Assembly: GCF_037055325.1 (NCBI RefSeq)
Contig: NZ_CP146373.1
Location: forward strand, 62,001-126,000
Source of the DNA: Arachnia propionica
Lineage (GTDB): Bacteria; Actinomycetota; Actinomycetes; Propionibacteriales; Propionibacteriaceae
Direction: 5' to 3'
DNA length: 64,000 nucleotides
Below, in pieces: positions 38,564 through 49,000 of this stretch (position 1 is its first letter; each line of letters starts with the position of its first letter). The position numbers were made by a program, and so were the translations under genes. Under the pieces are notes generated by a model, which saw nothing but the letters and a program-made list of their open reading frames with translations, was not told the origin of the DNA and did no database searches.

Positions 38564-39403
38564 GTGCCAGCAACCACAGATGACCTGATGCAGCTCTTCG
38601 ACCTCGTTGAGGTCGGCAAGGACAGGTTCCGAGGCCCGCAACCGGACACCCAGTGGCAGCGGCTGTTCGGCGGACAGGTGATGGCGCAGAGCCTCGTAGC
38701 GGCGATGCGAACCGTCCCAAGGAACCGAGTGGTGCATTCGCTGCATGGGTATTTCCTGCGGCCCGGTAGTCGGGAGGCGCCGCTGCGGTTCGGGGTGGAA
38801 CACGTCCGGGACGGTCGCACCTTCTCGGCGCGCCGGGTGGTCACCCGCCAGTACGACGACGTGATTTTCGACCTGAACGTCTCATTCCAAGAACCGGAGG
38901 AGGGACTCAGCCATTCGGCGGTCCAGCCGGAATCGGTCGCCTCGCCCGAGGGATCGTCACCACTGGGAAAGGTGTTGGAGGAACGTTTCGGTGCCCCTAT
39001 CCGGATGCTGTCGGAGTGGGATGCCCTCGATGTGCGGCTGGCCTCCACCCCTGTGCCGAGCCAGAATGGGGGAGTGATGCGAGCCTGGGTGCGCACCCAG
39101 GATGCCCTGCCGGATGATCCGTGCCTGCACGCTGCCGTTCTGGCCTACCTGACGGATCTACTGTTGCTCAGCGTCTCCACCGTGCAGCACGAGGTGGAGT
39201 TCCTATCACCGAACCTGCAGACGGCCTCCATCGATCACGCGATGTGGTTCCATCGTCCGGCCCGCTGCGACCAATGGCTGCTCTACGACATGGTCTCGCC
39301 GTCGGCCTCCGGGGCGCGGGGATTTTGTCAGGGCAGGTTGTTTCAGGACGGGAAGCTGGTGGCCTCCTGCGCCCAAGAAGGGCTGATCCGGCTCCTTGGG
39401 TGA
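38564..39403 (+). CDS. Acyl-CoA thioesterase II (TesB-like)
   Basis: Hydrolyses acyl-CoA to free acid and CoA. 279 residues forming two hot-dog folds; the first holds RLFGGQVMAQSLVAAMRTVP and HSLHGYFLRPGS, the second the catalytic-type IDHAMWFHRP and GRLFQDGKLVASCAQEGLIR. The start is GTG 38564, ten bases after hrpA. Chain-length preference cannot be told from sequence. It faces sigB, which ends 19 bases beyond. Confidence 0.93.
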   Translation: MPATTDDLMQLFDLVEVGKDRFRGPQPDTQWQRLFGGQVMAQSLVAAMRTVPRNRVVHSLHGYFLRPGSREAPLRFGVEHVRDGRTFSARRVVTRQYDDVIFDLNVSFQEPEEGLSHSAVQPESVASPEGSSPLGKVLEERFGAPIRMLSEWDALDVRLASTPVPSQNGGVMRAWVRTQDALPDDPCLHAAVLAYLTDLLLLSVSTVQHEVEFLSPNLQTASIDHAMWFHRPARCDQWLLYDMVSPSASGARGFCQGRLFQDGKLVASCAQEGLIRLLG

Positions 39404-39422
39404 GCCGGATCAGGGATGGCTA

Positions 39423-40352
39423 TCAAGCAGCGGCCTGGTATTCGCGCATCTTGGCCAGCGCAAGGCGCTCGATCTGACGGACCCTCTCGGCAGTGATGCC
39501 CCAGTGCTGCCCGATGTCGGCCAGCTTGGCCTGGCGTCCATCGAGGAGGCCGTAGCGGCGTCGCACCACGTCTGCGGAGCGGTCGTCGAGAGTGGAGAGC
39601 ATCCCATCGAGGCGGGCTCGCTCCTCCGCGTCGAGCACCACCTCATCCGGGCCGGGTGCGGTTTCGCGGGCGATCAGATCGCCGAGCGCGGTATCGCCGT
39701 CGGCCTCGACAGGCGCGTCGAGGGAGACGTGGTCGCGGGCGTAGCGGATCAGGTCGACGACCTTCTCCTCGGCGAGGTTCAGTTCATCGGCGATCTCGCC
39801 GACCTCGGGTTCGCGACCCAGGGCCCGCTCCAGGTTGCGGCGTACCGCGGAGACCTGGTTGACCTGTTCGGCAACGTGCACGGGCAGGCGCACGATGCGA
39901 CCTTGCTGGGCGATGCCACGGGAGATGGCCTGCCGCACCCACCACGTGGCGTAGGTGGAGAACTTGAATCCCTTGGTGTAGTCGAACTTCTCCACGGCGC
40001 GGATCAAGCCGGTGTTGCCCTCCTGCACCAGGTCGAGCAGCGGCATCTGAGCGCGACCGTACTTGCGGGCCACGGAGACCACCAGACGCAGGTTCGCCTT
40101 GATGAATTGCTGCATGGCCTGATCGCCGAGTTCGATGAGCTGTTCCAGCTCGTCGCGGGTGGCGTCGGTCGAGGTGGTCTCATTGCCGTCGAGGATCTCG
40201 CGAGCGAACAACCCGGCCTCGATGGCGTGGGCAAGTTGTACCTCTTCCTCGGCGCTCAGCAGAGGGGTCTTGGCTATCGCGTCCAGGTAGAGGCCCACAG
40301 CATCCTTACCATCGATACCGTCGGTGCTACGGGTTCGCGTAGTCGTGATCAT
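39423..40352 (-). CDS. sigB: Principal-like sigma factor (SigB/HrdB-paralogue type)
   Basis: A group 2 sigma-70 factor that lacks the long N-terminal region 1.1 extension of SigA. It has region 1.2 (DAVGLYLDAIAKTPLLSAEEE), region 2 (LRLVVSVARKYG, LLDLVQEGN, YATWWVRQAI), region 3 (LPVHVAEQVNQV) and region 4 with the HTH (LADIGQHWGITAERVRQIE). The preferred start is ATG 40352 giving MITTTRTRSTDG; an upstream in-frame codon at 40382 is possible. Divergent from sigA 254 bases away. In actinobacteria SigB serves stress and stationary-phase promoters. Confidence 0.93.
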   Translation of the reverse strand: MITTTRTRSTDGIDGKDAVGLYLDAIAKTPLLSAEEEVQLAHAIEAGLFAREILDGNETTSTDATRDELEQLIELGDQAMQQFIKANLRLVVSVARKYGRAQMPLLDLVQEGNTGLIRAVEKFDYTKGFKFSTYATWWVRQAISRGIAQQGRIVRLPVHVAEQVNQVSAVRRNLERALGREPEVGEIADELNLAEEKVVDLIRYARDHVSLDAPVEADGDTALGDLIARETAPGPDEVVLDAEERARLDGMLSTLDDRSADVVRRRYGLLDGRQAKLADIGQHWGITAERVRQIERLALAKMREYQAAA

Positions 40353-40606
40353 TGGGTCCGCCTTTCTGACGTCTACACCCAATCAAACGCGCCTACTGGG
40401 CTAAAGGTTCCCGAAATCGTGACCCAATCGTTATCTCAGGGGTGCATCAGACCTTGGTATGACGTTGCGGGATGGGCGGCTGAACCGCGTGGGGGAAATC
40501 CCTGGGGGATCGTGTTTGAGTGTTCGCGATGCTCGTGGAAAGATGGTTTTCGACACCCCTTGACCGCAACGGGGTGATCTGTGCCCAGATGCGAGGAGAA
40601 ACCGCT

Positions 40607-42064
40607 GTGACCTCTGGTTCGAGCTCCGAACAGGCTCCGAAGAGCACCCGTAGTCGCGCGAGAAAGACCGCCACTGCAACCGTGGAGAAGGAGACCAAGT
40701 CCGCCGCAAAGCGTACCCAGTCCCAAACCACGAGGGCGGCGAAGTCCGAGGCCAAGGAGAAGGCCACCGGAACCAAGACGCCGAAGACCGTGGTCAAGCC
40801 GGCCACCGCAAAGAAGACCAGGAGCGCAGCCAAGACCACCGCAAAGCCCACGAAAACTGGGACGACCAAACCTGCACGTTCCAGCGCCAAGAAGAAAGCC
40901 GCCGTCGAGGACGTTGAACCAACGATTGCGCAACTCACCTCAGGTGAGATCGAGGTCGAGGTGCAGCGAGACGGTGATGACGTCGTGCTGAAGGTCGGAG
41001 GCAAGAAGCGTTCCCTCGACGAGGTGGACGACTCCCAGTTCGTGGAGGAGAGGGAGGCCACCCTCGAGAAGGAACTCGTCGAGGAAGAGGGGTTTTCCCT
41101 CTCGGATCAGGACGATGCCGACGAGCCGGAGCAGCAGGTCGTCTCGGCCGGTGCCACCGCCGACCCCGTCAAGGACTACCTGAAACAGATTGGCAAGGTG
41201 GCCCTCCTCAACGCCGTTCAGGAGGTGGAGCTGGCCAAAAGGATCGAGGCCGGGCTTTTCGCCGAGGAACGGATCGCGGACGTTGAGAACCCAATCGTTC
41301 CAGACGATCTCGAGGATTTCGAGTGGATCGCGAACGACGGGCGCAACGCCAAGAACCATCTTCTCGAGGCCAACCTGCGGCTTGTCGTCTCCCTGGCGAA
41401 ACGCTACACGGGTCGCGGCATGCTGTTCCTTGATCTGATCCAGGAGGGCAACTTGGGTCTGATCCGTGCCGTCGAGAAGTTCGACTACACCAAGGGATAC
41501 AAGTTCTCCACCTACGCCACGTGGTGGATCAAGCAGGCCATCACCCGGGCCATGGCCGATCAGGCTCGCACCATCCGTATCCCCGTCCACATGGTCGAGG
41601 TGATCAACAAGCTTGCACGTGTTCAACGGCAGATGTTGCAGGATCTCGGTCGGGAACCAACGCCGGAGGAGCTGGCGAAAGAGCTCGACATGACCCCTGA
41701 GAAGGTTGTGGAGGTGCAGAAGTACGGTCGTGAGCCCATTTCCCTGCACACCCCGCTCGGTGAGGATGGCGACTCCGAGTTTGGCGACCTCATTGAGGAC
41801 TCCGAGGCAGTGGTACCTGCCGACGCGGTGAACTTCACCCTGTTGCAGGAGCAGCTCAACGACGTCCTTGACACCCTCTCTGAGCGGGAAGCGGGTGTGG
41901 TCTCAATGCGTTTCGGGCTCACCGACGGGCAGCCGAAAACCCTCGATGAAATCGGCAAGGTCTATGGGGTGACCAGGGAACGCATTCGCCAGATCGAGTC
42001 GAAAACCATGAGCAAGCTGCGGCATCCGTCACGCTCCCAGGTGCTTCGCGACTACCTCGACTGA
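40607..42064 (+). CDS. sigA: Primary RNA polymerase sigma factor SigA
   Basis: Housekeeping sigma-70. From GTG 40607 (GAGGAG six bases before) it has 485 residues. The first 120 are a Lys/Ala/Thr-rich, histone-like region ([16 protein letters not shown]), then an acidic stretch, then regions 1.2 to 4.2 with [45 protein letters not shown] and the [23 protein letters not shown]. Region 2.4/4.2 sequences are typical, so ordinary -35/-10 promoters are expected. The longer frame from 40520 has no ribosome site. Confidence 0.96.
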   Translation: MTSGSSSEQAPKSTRSRARKTATATVEKETKSAAKRTQSQTTRAAKSEAKEKATGTKTPKTVVKPATAKKTRSAAKTTAKPTKTGTTKPARSSAKKKAAVEDVEPTIAQLTSGEIEVEVQRDGDDVVLKVGGKKRSLDEVDDSQFVEEREATLEKELVEEEGFSLSDQDDADEPEQQVVSAGATADPVKDYLKQIGKVALLNAVQEVELAKRIEAGLFAEERIADVENPIVPDDLEDFEWIANDGRNAKNHLLEANLRLVVSLAKRYTGRGMLFLDLIQEGNLGLIRAVEKFDYTKGYKFSTYATWWIKQAITRAMADQARTIRIPVHMVEVINKLARVQRQMLQDLGREPTPEELAKELDMTPEKVVEVQKYGREPISLHTPLGEDGDSEFGDLIEDSEAVVPADAVNFTLLQEQLNDVLDTLSEREAGVVSMRFGLTDGQPKTLDEIGKVYGVTRERIRQIESKTMSKLRHPSRSQVLRDYLD

Positions 42065-42106
42065 GCAGCGGTCGCCTGCACGCGGGGGCATGTTGAAGGA
42101 GAGAAC

Positions 42107-43039
42107 TTGCGAGACAATCCACGTTCCTTCGAGGACGACACCCCGACCGTTGAGCTGCCTGCCATTACGACGCCGCTGCCCCCGGTGCGGCCATCCCCGG
42201 CGCAGGCGCCGCCAACGCAGATGCAGCCACGGGTGGGGTCGTGGGCCACCCCGACCGAGGTCGATGCCATGGCCATTCCCGTTTCTGAAGGACGAGCCTC
42301 GCGACCCTTGGTCGAATCGGACAAGGAACGCCGTCGACGCGAGATGAATGAGTACCGGCTGGCGGTCTGGGAAAGAAGGTTCGTGGCCTGCGTGCGGTGG
42401 CTGTACTCGCGGGTCAGGGCAGCGGTCTACATCACGGCTGTCGCTGTGCTGCCAGGATTGCTGTTCCCACCCATCAAGGGATACCTCAACTGGGTCATGG
42501 TCGCGAACCTGGTCCTGGTGGGTTTCGTTGCGGTCTCCCTCGTGGCGGGCGAGGTGACCAGTCAGAGACCGCAGTGGTCCTGCATGCTCGGTGCTCTCTT
42601 TCGGATGCTGCTGGTGGGTGGGTTTGCCATTGCCTGTGTTCACGTCAGCGAGGCCGATCCGTGGAAGGAGACGTTCGCCTCGCTGCTGGGCTTCGCCAAG
42701 CCCGTCTGGTTGCAGATCCAGGCCTGGTTGGACTACGCATCCCTCGACCACGCTGTTTTCATGTGGCTTGGCGTGCTGCTGGCTCATCGAAGCCTTGGAA
42801 TCCTGGCTGAAGGGGGACGCATCCATCTGGAGGGCATGTCACGCTTCGGAGCCAGGCCGGGCTGGAGTCTGAAGGACTACTACATCGGACCGGATCCGCG
42901 CACACAACAGGGCTGGGTGGATGCCCCCGTCATCTTCGCCTACCGCCGGGCGAAGCTCCGCTTCTACCTGGGACGTTTCTGGGTGCTGCTCAACAGCCTC
43001 TACATCATTGTCCTGATGTTCCTGATCGCCTCGGCGTGA
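42107..43039 (+). CDS. Uncharacterised actinobacterial membrane protein
   Basis: A 310-residue protein with a Pro-rich, disordered N-terminal part (about 1-95), then about six hydrophobic segments (VYITAVAVLPGLLF, WVMVANLVLVGFVAVSLVAG, LGALFRMLLVGGFAIACV, AVFMWLGVLLAH and a last LNSLYIIVLMFLIASA). A TTG start at 42107 has GAAGGAGAG before it. It follows sigA by 42 bases and converges on the aminotransferase, ending 4 bases from it. No family is recognised; the soluble 260-290 region (SLKDYYIGPDPRTQQGW) faces either side of the membrane. Confidence 0.7.
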   Translation: MRDNPRSFEDDTPTVELPAITTPLPPVRPSPAQAPPTQMQPRVGSWATPTEVDAMAIPVSEGRASRPLVESDKERRRREMNEYRLAVWERRFVACVRWLYSRVRAAVYITAVAVLPGLLFPPIKGYLNWVMVANLVLVGFVAVSLVAGEVTSQRPQWSCMLGALFRMLLVGGFAIACVHVSEADPWKETFASLLGFAKPVWLQIQAWLDYASLDHAVFMWLGVLLAHRSLGILAEGGRIHLEGMSRFGARPGWSLKDYYIGPDPRTQQGWVDAPVIFAYRRAKLRFYLGRFWVLLNSLYIIVLMFLIASA

Positions 43040-43043
43040 CAGG

Positions 43044-44243
43044 TCACTGAGCCCGGACCGCGGCAATGGCCTTCGCGACGGTTTCCAGGTTGCCGTCGTT
43101 GAGGGCGGCCACGCACATCCTGCCCTTCTCGGTGCCATAGATTGCGTGGTCGCGGCGCAACGCGAGCATCTGCTCCCGGGTCAACCCCGAGTAGCTGAAC
43201 ATGCCGGCCTGCTGGGCGATGAAATCCATATCCTCGACGCCTTCGAAGCGCAGCGCTTCGACGAGGCGGGTGCGCATCTGTTTGATGCGGTTGCGCATCC
43301 GGTCGAGTTCCTGTTCCCATGAGGCCCGCTGAGTGGGGTCGCCGAGTACGTCGGCCACGATTGCCGCGCCATGGGTGGAAGGATTCGAGTAGTTGGTGCG
43401 GATGCAGATTTTCACCTGCGACAGCACACGGGTGGCCTCCTCAGCGTCCCGGCAGGTGATGTGCAGGGCGCCGATGCGTTCGCCGTAGAGCCCGAATGAT
43501 TTTGAGAACGAGGTCGAAACGAACACCGGCAGCCCGGCTGCCACGAAACGGGAGATCACGGTGCCGTCCTCGGCAACCCCGGCTCCGAAACCTTGGTATG
43601 CCATGTCCAGGAACGGGATCAAGCCGTGATCAGCGACCACTCGCATCACCCGGCCCCACTGCTCGGGACTCAGGTCGTAGCCTGTCGGGTTGTGGCAGCA
43701 GGCGTGCAGCACCACGATGGTGCCTGGTCGCGCCGCCTCGAGGTCCTCGATCATGCCGTCAAAATTGATGCTTCTGGTGTCGGCGTCGTAGTAACGGTAC
43801 GCGCCGACGGTGAAACCAGCGCGAGTGAAGATCGCCCGGTGGTTCTCCCACGACGGATCCGAGATCAGGACGGGGGCGCCAGGGTTCAGCGTTGCGAGGA
43901 AATCGGCGCCAACTTTCAACGCGCCGGTGCCACCGAGGCTCTGTGCCGTGACGATACGGCCCTGCGCGACGGCGGGCGAATCAGCGCCGAAGACCAGCTC
44001 TCGCACCAGGCGAACGTAGTCCGGGAGGCCATCGATGCCGAGATAGGCGTGTGGTTTCGCGGCTGCAGCCAGCCGGTTCTCGGCGGCGTGGACGCAATTC
44101 ATCAGCGGCAAGTGCCCGTTCTCATCGAGGTAGACGCCGATCCCGAGGTTCACCTTGGATGTGCGCTCATCCGCTTTGAATGCCTCGGTCAATCCCAGGA
44201 TCGGATCAGCAGGAGCCAAGCGGACGTGCTCGAAAACGGACAT
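43044..44243 (-). CDS. Aspartate/aromatic aminotransferase (class I)
   Basis: PLP enzyme of the AspC/TyrB subgroup (I-alpha), which moves the amino group between aspartate or aromatic amino acids and 2-oxoglutarate. The 399 residues include VNLGIGVYLDENG, the PLP-contact LHACCHNPTG, DMAYQGFG, and the Schiff-base lysine in STSFSKSFGLYGER; the substrate-binding Arg appears near QAGMFSYSGLT. This subgroup is more usual in proteobacteria than the I-gamma enzymes common in actinobacteria, so a transferred origin is possible. AspC versus TyrB cannot be separated by eye. Confidence 0.92.
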   Translation of the reverse strand: MSVFEHVRLAPADPILGLTEAFKADERTSKVNLGIGVYLDENGHLPLMNCVHAAENRLAAAAKPHAYLGIDGLPDYVRLVRELVFGADSPAVAQGRIVTAQSLGGTGALKVGADFLATLNPGAPVLISDPSWENHRAIFTRAGFTVGAYRYYDADTRSINFDGMIEDLEAARPGTIVVLHACCHNPTGYDLSPEQWGRVMRVVADHGLIPFLDMAYQGFGAGVAEDGTVISRFVAAGLPVFVSTSFSKSFGLYGERIGALHITCRDAEEATRVLSQVKICIRTNYSNPSTHGAAIVADVLGDPTQRASWEQELDRMRNRIKQMRTRLVEALRFEGVEDMDFIAQQAGMFSYSGLTREQMLALRRDHAIYGTEKGRMCVAALNDGNLETVAKAIAAVRAQ

Positions 44244-44276
44244 GTGTGGGCCTCATTTCTGTTCAACAGCCCAAGA

Positions 44277-46031
44277 CTAGCGTTTTGGCTTTCCCAGGGT
44301 TGCGGTCTTCACCAAACCGCTTGCCCGCCTGGCCCGGGTCCCAACGGCCTTCCGTAGCGCGTCCGGGGAGCCGTAGAGCCGAACCATCGACTCGGCACGG
44401 GTGACGGCTGTGTACAGCAGCTCCCGAGTCAGCAGTGGCGAACCGGGAGGGGGCAGGATTACGCTGACTCGCTCGAACTGGCTTCCCTGAGACTTGTGGA
44501 TGGTCATGGCGTGCAGTTCCTGTGTTGCCTCCAGCAGCAGCGGGTTTAGCATCTCTGCATGCCCGCCCCGGTCCACGGCAGCCAGTAGCCGTCCCTCGCT
44601 CTCGACGATCACCGCTACATCGCCGTTGCTGACCAGATCCGAGTTGCGGGTGACGATCAGCGGCTGCCCCGGGTACGGGCCGACCTCGGGTGCGTAGCCG
44701 GGCAGCGTCGCGGCCAGGTGTCTGCGCACCTCCTGCTGCCAGTGCCCGGTGCCAAAGGGACCCTCCCGGTGCGCGCACAGCAACCGGTGTCGCTCCAGGG
44801 CACGTATGGCCTGGTTGCTGTCACCTGCCAGCGCAGCGGCCAGTGCATCGCGGGCGACAGCCCCGATGTCGGCGGCCAATGCGGACAGGTCGGCCAGTGA
44901 CTCGGTGCCGGTGTATGTGGTGAGGGAGCATGTCTTTGATCGTTCCAGCAACGCTAGGCAGCCGTCCGCGTCGCCGTCGCGGATGCTGTCGGCCAGTCGG
45001 GCCACGTCGTCGAGGTTGCGGTGGCTTCCGCCGAGCTGCACCACGGCGGGCCCGCCCGGGGATGTGACCAGGTCCGGAGCGGCGGAGATGTCGGCGAGTA
45101 CTGCCCCCGCCTCCACGGAGGCCAGCTGGTTCGGGTCGCCGATGAGGATCAGCCGGGTGGAGTCGGACACCGCATCCAGTAGCCATGACATCAACGTGAT
45201 CGACACCATCGATGTCTCGTCCACGATCACTACATCGAAGGGCAGTGGGTTCAGTGCGTCGTGGGTGCGTTCCGCGCGACCCGGGACAACGCCGACGATC
45301 CTGTGCAGTGTGCCGGTGGTCAGGGCGACCCGTTCCGGGCGCCGCAACCTGCTTCGCACTGCGGTCTCCAGACGGGTGGCGGCCTTCCCGGTGGGGGCGG
45401 TCAGGGCGACGGTGACCGCCCCTCGGGAGGTCAGTGTGTCGATGATCCGGGAGACCACCGTCGTCTTGCCGGAACCGGGACCGCCCGTTATGACGCTGGT
45501 GCGGGCCCGGGTGGCTGCTTGGACCGCGGTGTCCTGGGTGGGGTCGGGCACCATGCCAGGCTCGGGGGCACGAGGTTGAGGGGAGGGCAGATCCGGCAGC
45601 GCACTGCGGTGCCTGAGGTGAGCTGCCAAGGCCCGTTCCTCTGCGAAGAACCGGTCCAGGTACAGCAAACCGTCGGCCAAGCGGAACGGTCGCGGTCCGC
45701 CCTCCGGGCCTGCCACCGCCGGTGAGGCTGACACAGCCGCAGCCCACGCATGCGGTTCCGGCCAGGGCAGCTCGATGGGCGCCATCGCCGATCCGTCGTC
45801 GGCCTCGCCCGGAACGATCAGCTCGGGCGCGGACACCAGGTCCAGACACACCGAACCCAGGCGCAGTTCCCGCACAGTCAGAGCGAAAGCCAGCAGCACC
45901 CGGTCGTCGCTCTCCCCGCAGTACGCAGCCATCCGGCGGGCCAGATGGAAATCGGCCACGTGAATCATCCCGGCCTCGGCGAATGTTCTCAGCAGTCCCG
46001 TGGCCGCCACGGGAATCTCCGGCCCTCTCAC
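44277..46031 (-). CDS. recD: Exonuclease V alpha subunit (RecD)
   Basis: The 5'-to-3' helicase of RecBCD. 584 residues; Walker A is GGPGSGKTTVVSR (about residue 185), with QL-x-SV-x-AGAVLADI and the TVHKSQGSQFERV motif (MTIHKSQGSQF) in the C-terminal RecA fold, followed by the late YTAVTRAESMVRLYG motif VI. The recB stop overlaps the recD start by 4 bases. Last gene of the recC-recB-recD operon, which is read leftwards. Confidence 0.95.
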   Translation of the reverse strand: MRGPEIPVAATGLLRTFAEAGMIHVADFHLARRMAAYCGESDDRVLLAFALTVRELRLGSVCLDLVSAPELIVPGEADDGSAMAPIELPWPEPHAWAAAVSASPAVAGPEGGPRPFRLADGLLYLDRFFAEERALAAHLRHRSALPDLPSPQPRAPEPGMVPDPTQDTAVQAATRARTSVITGGPGSGKTTVVSRIIDTLTSRGAVTVALTAPTGKAATRLETAVRSRLRRPERVALTTGTLHRIVGVVPGRAERTHDALNPLPFDVVIVDETSMVSITLMSWLLDAVSDSTRLILIGDPNQLASVEAGAVLADISAAPDLVTSPGGPAVVQLGGSHRNLDDVARLADSIRDGDADGCLALLERSKTCSLTTYTGTESLADLSALAADIGAVARDALAAALAGDSNQAIRALERHRLLCAHREGPFGTGHWQQEVRRHLAATLPGYAPEVGPYPGQPLIVTRNSDLVSNGDVAVIVESEGRLLAAVDRGGHAEMLNPLLLEATQELHAMTIHKSQGSQFERVSVILPPPGSPLLTRELLYTAVTRAESMVRLYGSPDALRKAVGTRARRASGLVKTATLGKPKR

Positions 46032-49000
46032 TGCCCACCTCCCAGCAGATCGGAGACCTCCACCACCAGCTCAGTTGGTGGAAACCACTCGAAAACCCCG
46101 CAGCGGCCACCCGCGACCACCGGGGTCTCGGGTCCGGCCATGCCCCGCACGAACAGGTAACCCACCCCACCCAGGTGCTTATCAGGAGAGTAGTTGGGCA
46201 GTCGCCAGGCCAGGAAACGGTGCAGCGCGGCGCAGTACAGCAGTGCCTGCAGCGGATAGTGGGCCTGCATCATCGCCTCCGCCATCGCGTCCGGATGGTA
46301 GTGCTCGACGGACAGCTCCTGATCCGGCAGCACGGGGAGCCGGTTCGTCTTGTAGTCCACCACCACGAAACCTCCCCCGGGCAGTTTCAGCACCACGTCG
46401 ATCGAACCGGTCAAGAACCCCTTCAGCGACGTGCGGGCGGCATCAGTGGCGAGCAGTCGGGCCGGGTAGGGTGCCAGCGGATCGGAGGCGGGCAGATGCC
46501 TGGACATTGCTGCTGCCAGGTCCGCGACCACACGGGCCGGGCCGCGATCCCCCAGGGGCAGGTCGAAGTCCAGCTCCGCCAGCCGCTCGGCGACGGGCAG
46601 ATCGGCCAGGGTGCCGTCCCACAACCCCCCCAGCGGGGTCGTGACCACCAGGCTGAGGGCGTCGGCGAGCCGCTGCGCCTGTTCCCGGTCCAACCCAAAA
46701 GCAGGGGCTCGTGCGGTCGTCACCTGCTGCACGTGTCCTGAGTCGGTCCAGTCTGCCTGCTCCAGGACCTCGTGGACGAGGGTTCCGAAACGGGCCCCGG
46801 CGGGTAGGTCGTTCATGGGGGAGGCAGTGGCGGAGCCGTTGGCTTCCTCGGGAGGCAGGTCGAGTTCCTCCGGCTCGTCTGGTGCGTTCTCGTGGAGGTG
46901 CACGGTCAACCCGGAATAGGAGGTGCGGCGCCACTCCTGATCGATGTCACGGGTGAAACGGGCGATCCGGAGGCCTTCGGATCCTGGCTCGGGGGTGGGA
47001 ACAGAAGATGTGGGGGAGGCCTCCCAGAAAGGAGCGGTGACCGGCGACAGATGCACCAGGCCAGGATCGAAACCGAAGGCGGGGGGCAGCGTGGGGTATT
47101 CGGGACGAAGCTGCTGGACCGAACGGTCGCGGCACAGCAGCGCCGTCAACGGTCCCGAGAAGGCCCTGCGGTCCATCACGTGCCAGGCGATCGCCAGGTG
47201 CTTGGCACGGGTGAGACCCACGTAGAGCAGACGGAGCTCCTCGTCGCGTGCTTGTTGCCGGGCGATGGAGGACAGCTCGTCTCGACTGCCGGGGCGGGTG
47301 CCGACGTGTAACACTCGCCGACCGGTCGCATCCAGATAGGGGAAGGCGCCGCGCAGGTTCACCTCCGTGACGCTCACCTGCGGCAGCAGCACGATCGGGA
47401 ACTCCAGGCCCTTCGCCGAGTGCATGGTGCACACCCGCACCGCTTCCTGGTCAGAGGCCAGCCGGGTGGCCGGTTCATCGCCCGGGGCGGCAGCCCGGGC
47501 AACCAGCCAGGCGCGGAGCCCGTCGAGATCGGTGGTATCTGAGTCGAGCAGCAACTCACCGATCTGGGTCAGGTCGGCCAGATGGCGTTCCCCATCCCCG
47601 AACCGTGCCAGGTGGGGGCCGAGACCTGCCAGCAGTTCACTGACCAGCGAGGCCACCCCGCCGGTTGCGAAGCACCGGGACAGATCATAGATCCGTTGGG
47701 CCGCGGGAGTTTCGTCGCGCCCGGCCAGCAGATCGGTGGCGGGTAGACCGAGCAGCTCCCCCAGGGCGGCCTGAAGAAGGTGGGCACGGGTCGGTTGGGC
47801 GACGGCGGCGAGAACTGCCAGCCAGTCGGCCACAGCCGGTGAATCGAGGGCGGAGCCGGGACCATGCCAGGTGGCGGGAAGTCCTGCTGCACGTAGATCG
47901 GAGACCAGGGACAGGCCCCGGCCACGGGTTCGGGTGAGGATCGCGATGTCCCGGGGACCGATGGGCCGTTCCTCTTTGCTGCTGCGGAACCGTGCCCCGG
48001 CCAACAGCGTGCGCACGTGCGCCACAACGTCGTTCGTCACGGTGCGTTCCGGGTTCTCGGTGGCCCCGGGGCCGTGCCCCCGTAGCCAGATGCGGGCCGC
48101 GGGGGCTGCGTCGAGAACCAAGATCTCCTCATCCGGGGAGCGGGCGGAGCGCACGGGGGTGACACGGATGTCTGAATAACCCAGGCAGAGGTCACCGAAC
48201 AGGTTCGTCACTCCGGCTACTACTCCGGGTTCGCTCCGGTGGTTGGTCTCCAGAGTGGCGCGGTGTCGGACCGCCTGCCGGGCCTCCAGGTAGGAACCGA
48301 GATCCGCACTGCGAAAACCGTAGATTGACTGCTTGGGATCGCCGATCAGAGTGATCATCGCGTCCGCGTCCACGAAGGTGCGTCGCAGGATGGCCCACTG
48401 GTCCGGGTCGGTGTCCTGGAACTCGTCGACCAGCACCACGGGAAAGCGTCGTCGAAGCTCCGCGCGCACCTGCTCGGCGACCGGAGAATCAGTGACCAGG
48501 AACCGTAGCCTGCCCGGTAGGTCGTCGAAACTGACCAGCCCCAGTGCGCGGCGACGCGCCGCGAAACGAGCCCGCACCCGCTCCTGAAAACTCAGCAGCT
48601 CGTGATTCGCCGAGGCGAAGGGGAGCCGCGACGGCGCCGCTGTGGTGGCGACCAGAAGTGCGCGGCGCGCGTCCAGTGGCGGGTCGGGGTGATGAAGATA
48701 ACTGGCCAGGTATTCGTCTGTGGTGCACTCACGCACCAGAGAGAAGACGTCCGCGCTCACCTCGTCGGCACCGTCCCAGTCACCCAATACGCCCAGGCTC
48801 TCCAGCTGTCCCTGGCAGAACGAATGGATGGTGGTGATCGTTGCGGTTCCGAAGTTGTCCAGAGCCATCTGGAGTCGTGCCCTGTGGCGCGGGGCGTGGC
48901 GGTCCGCTCCGAGCAGTCGCGAGACTGGATCCACGGGTTCGGGACCGCCTGCCAGCAGATCCTCCAGGTCTTTCGCCACGGAAGCGATCCGGGAGTGGAC

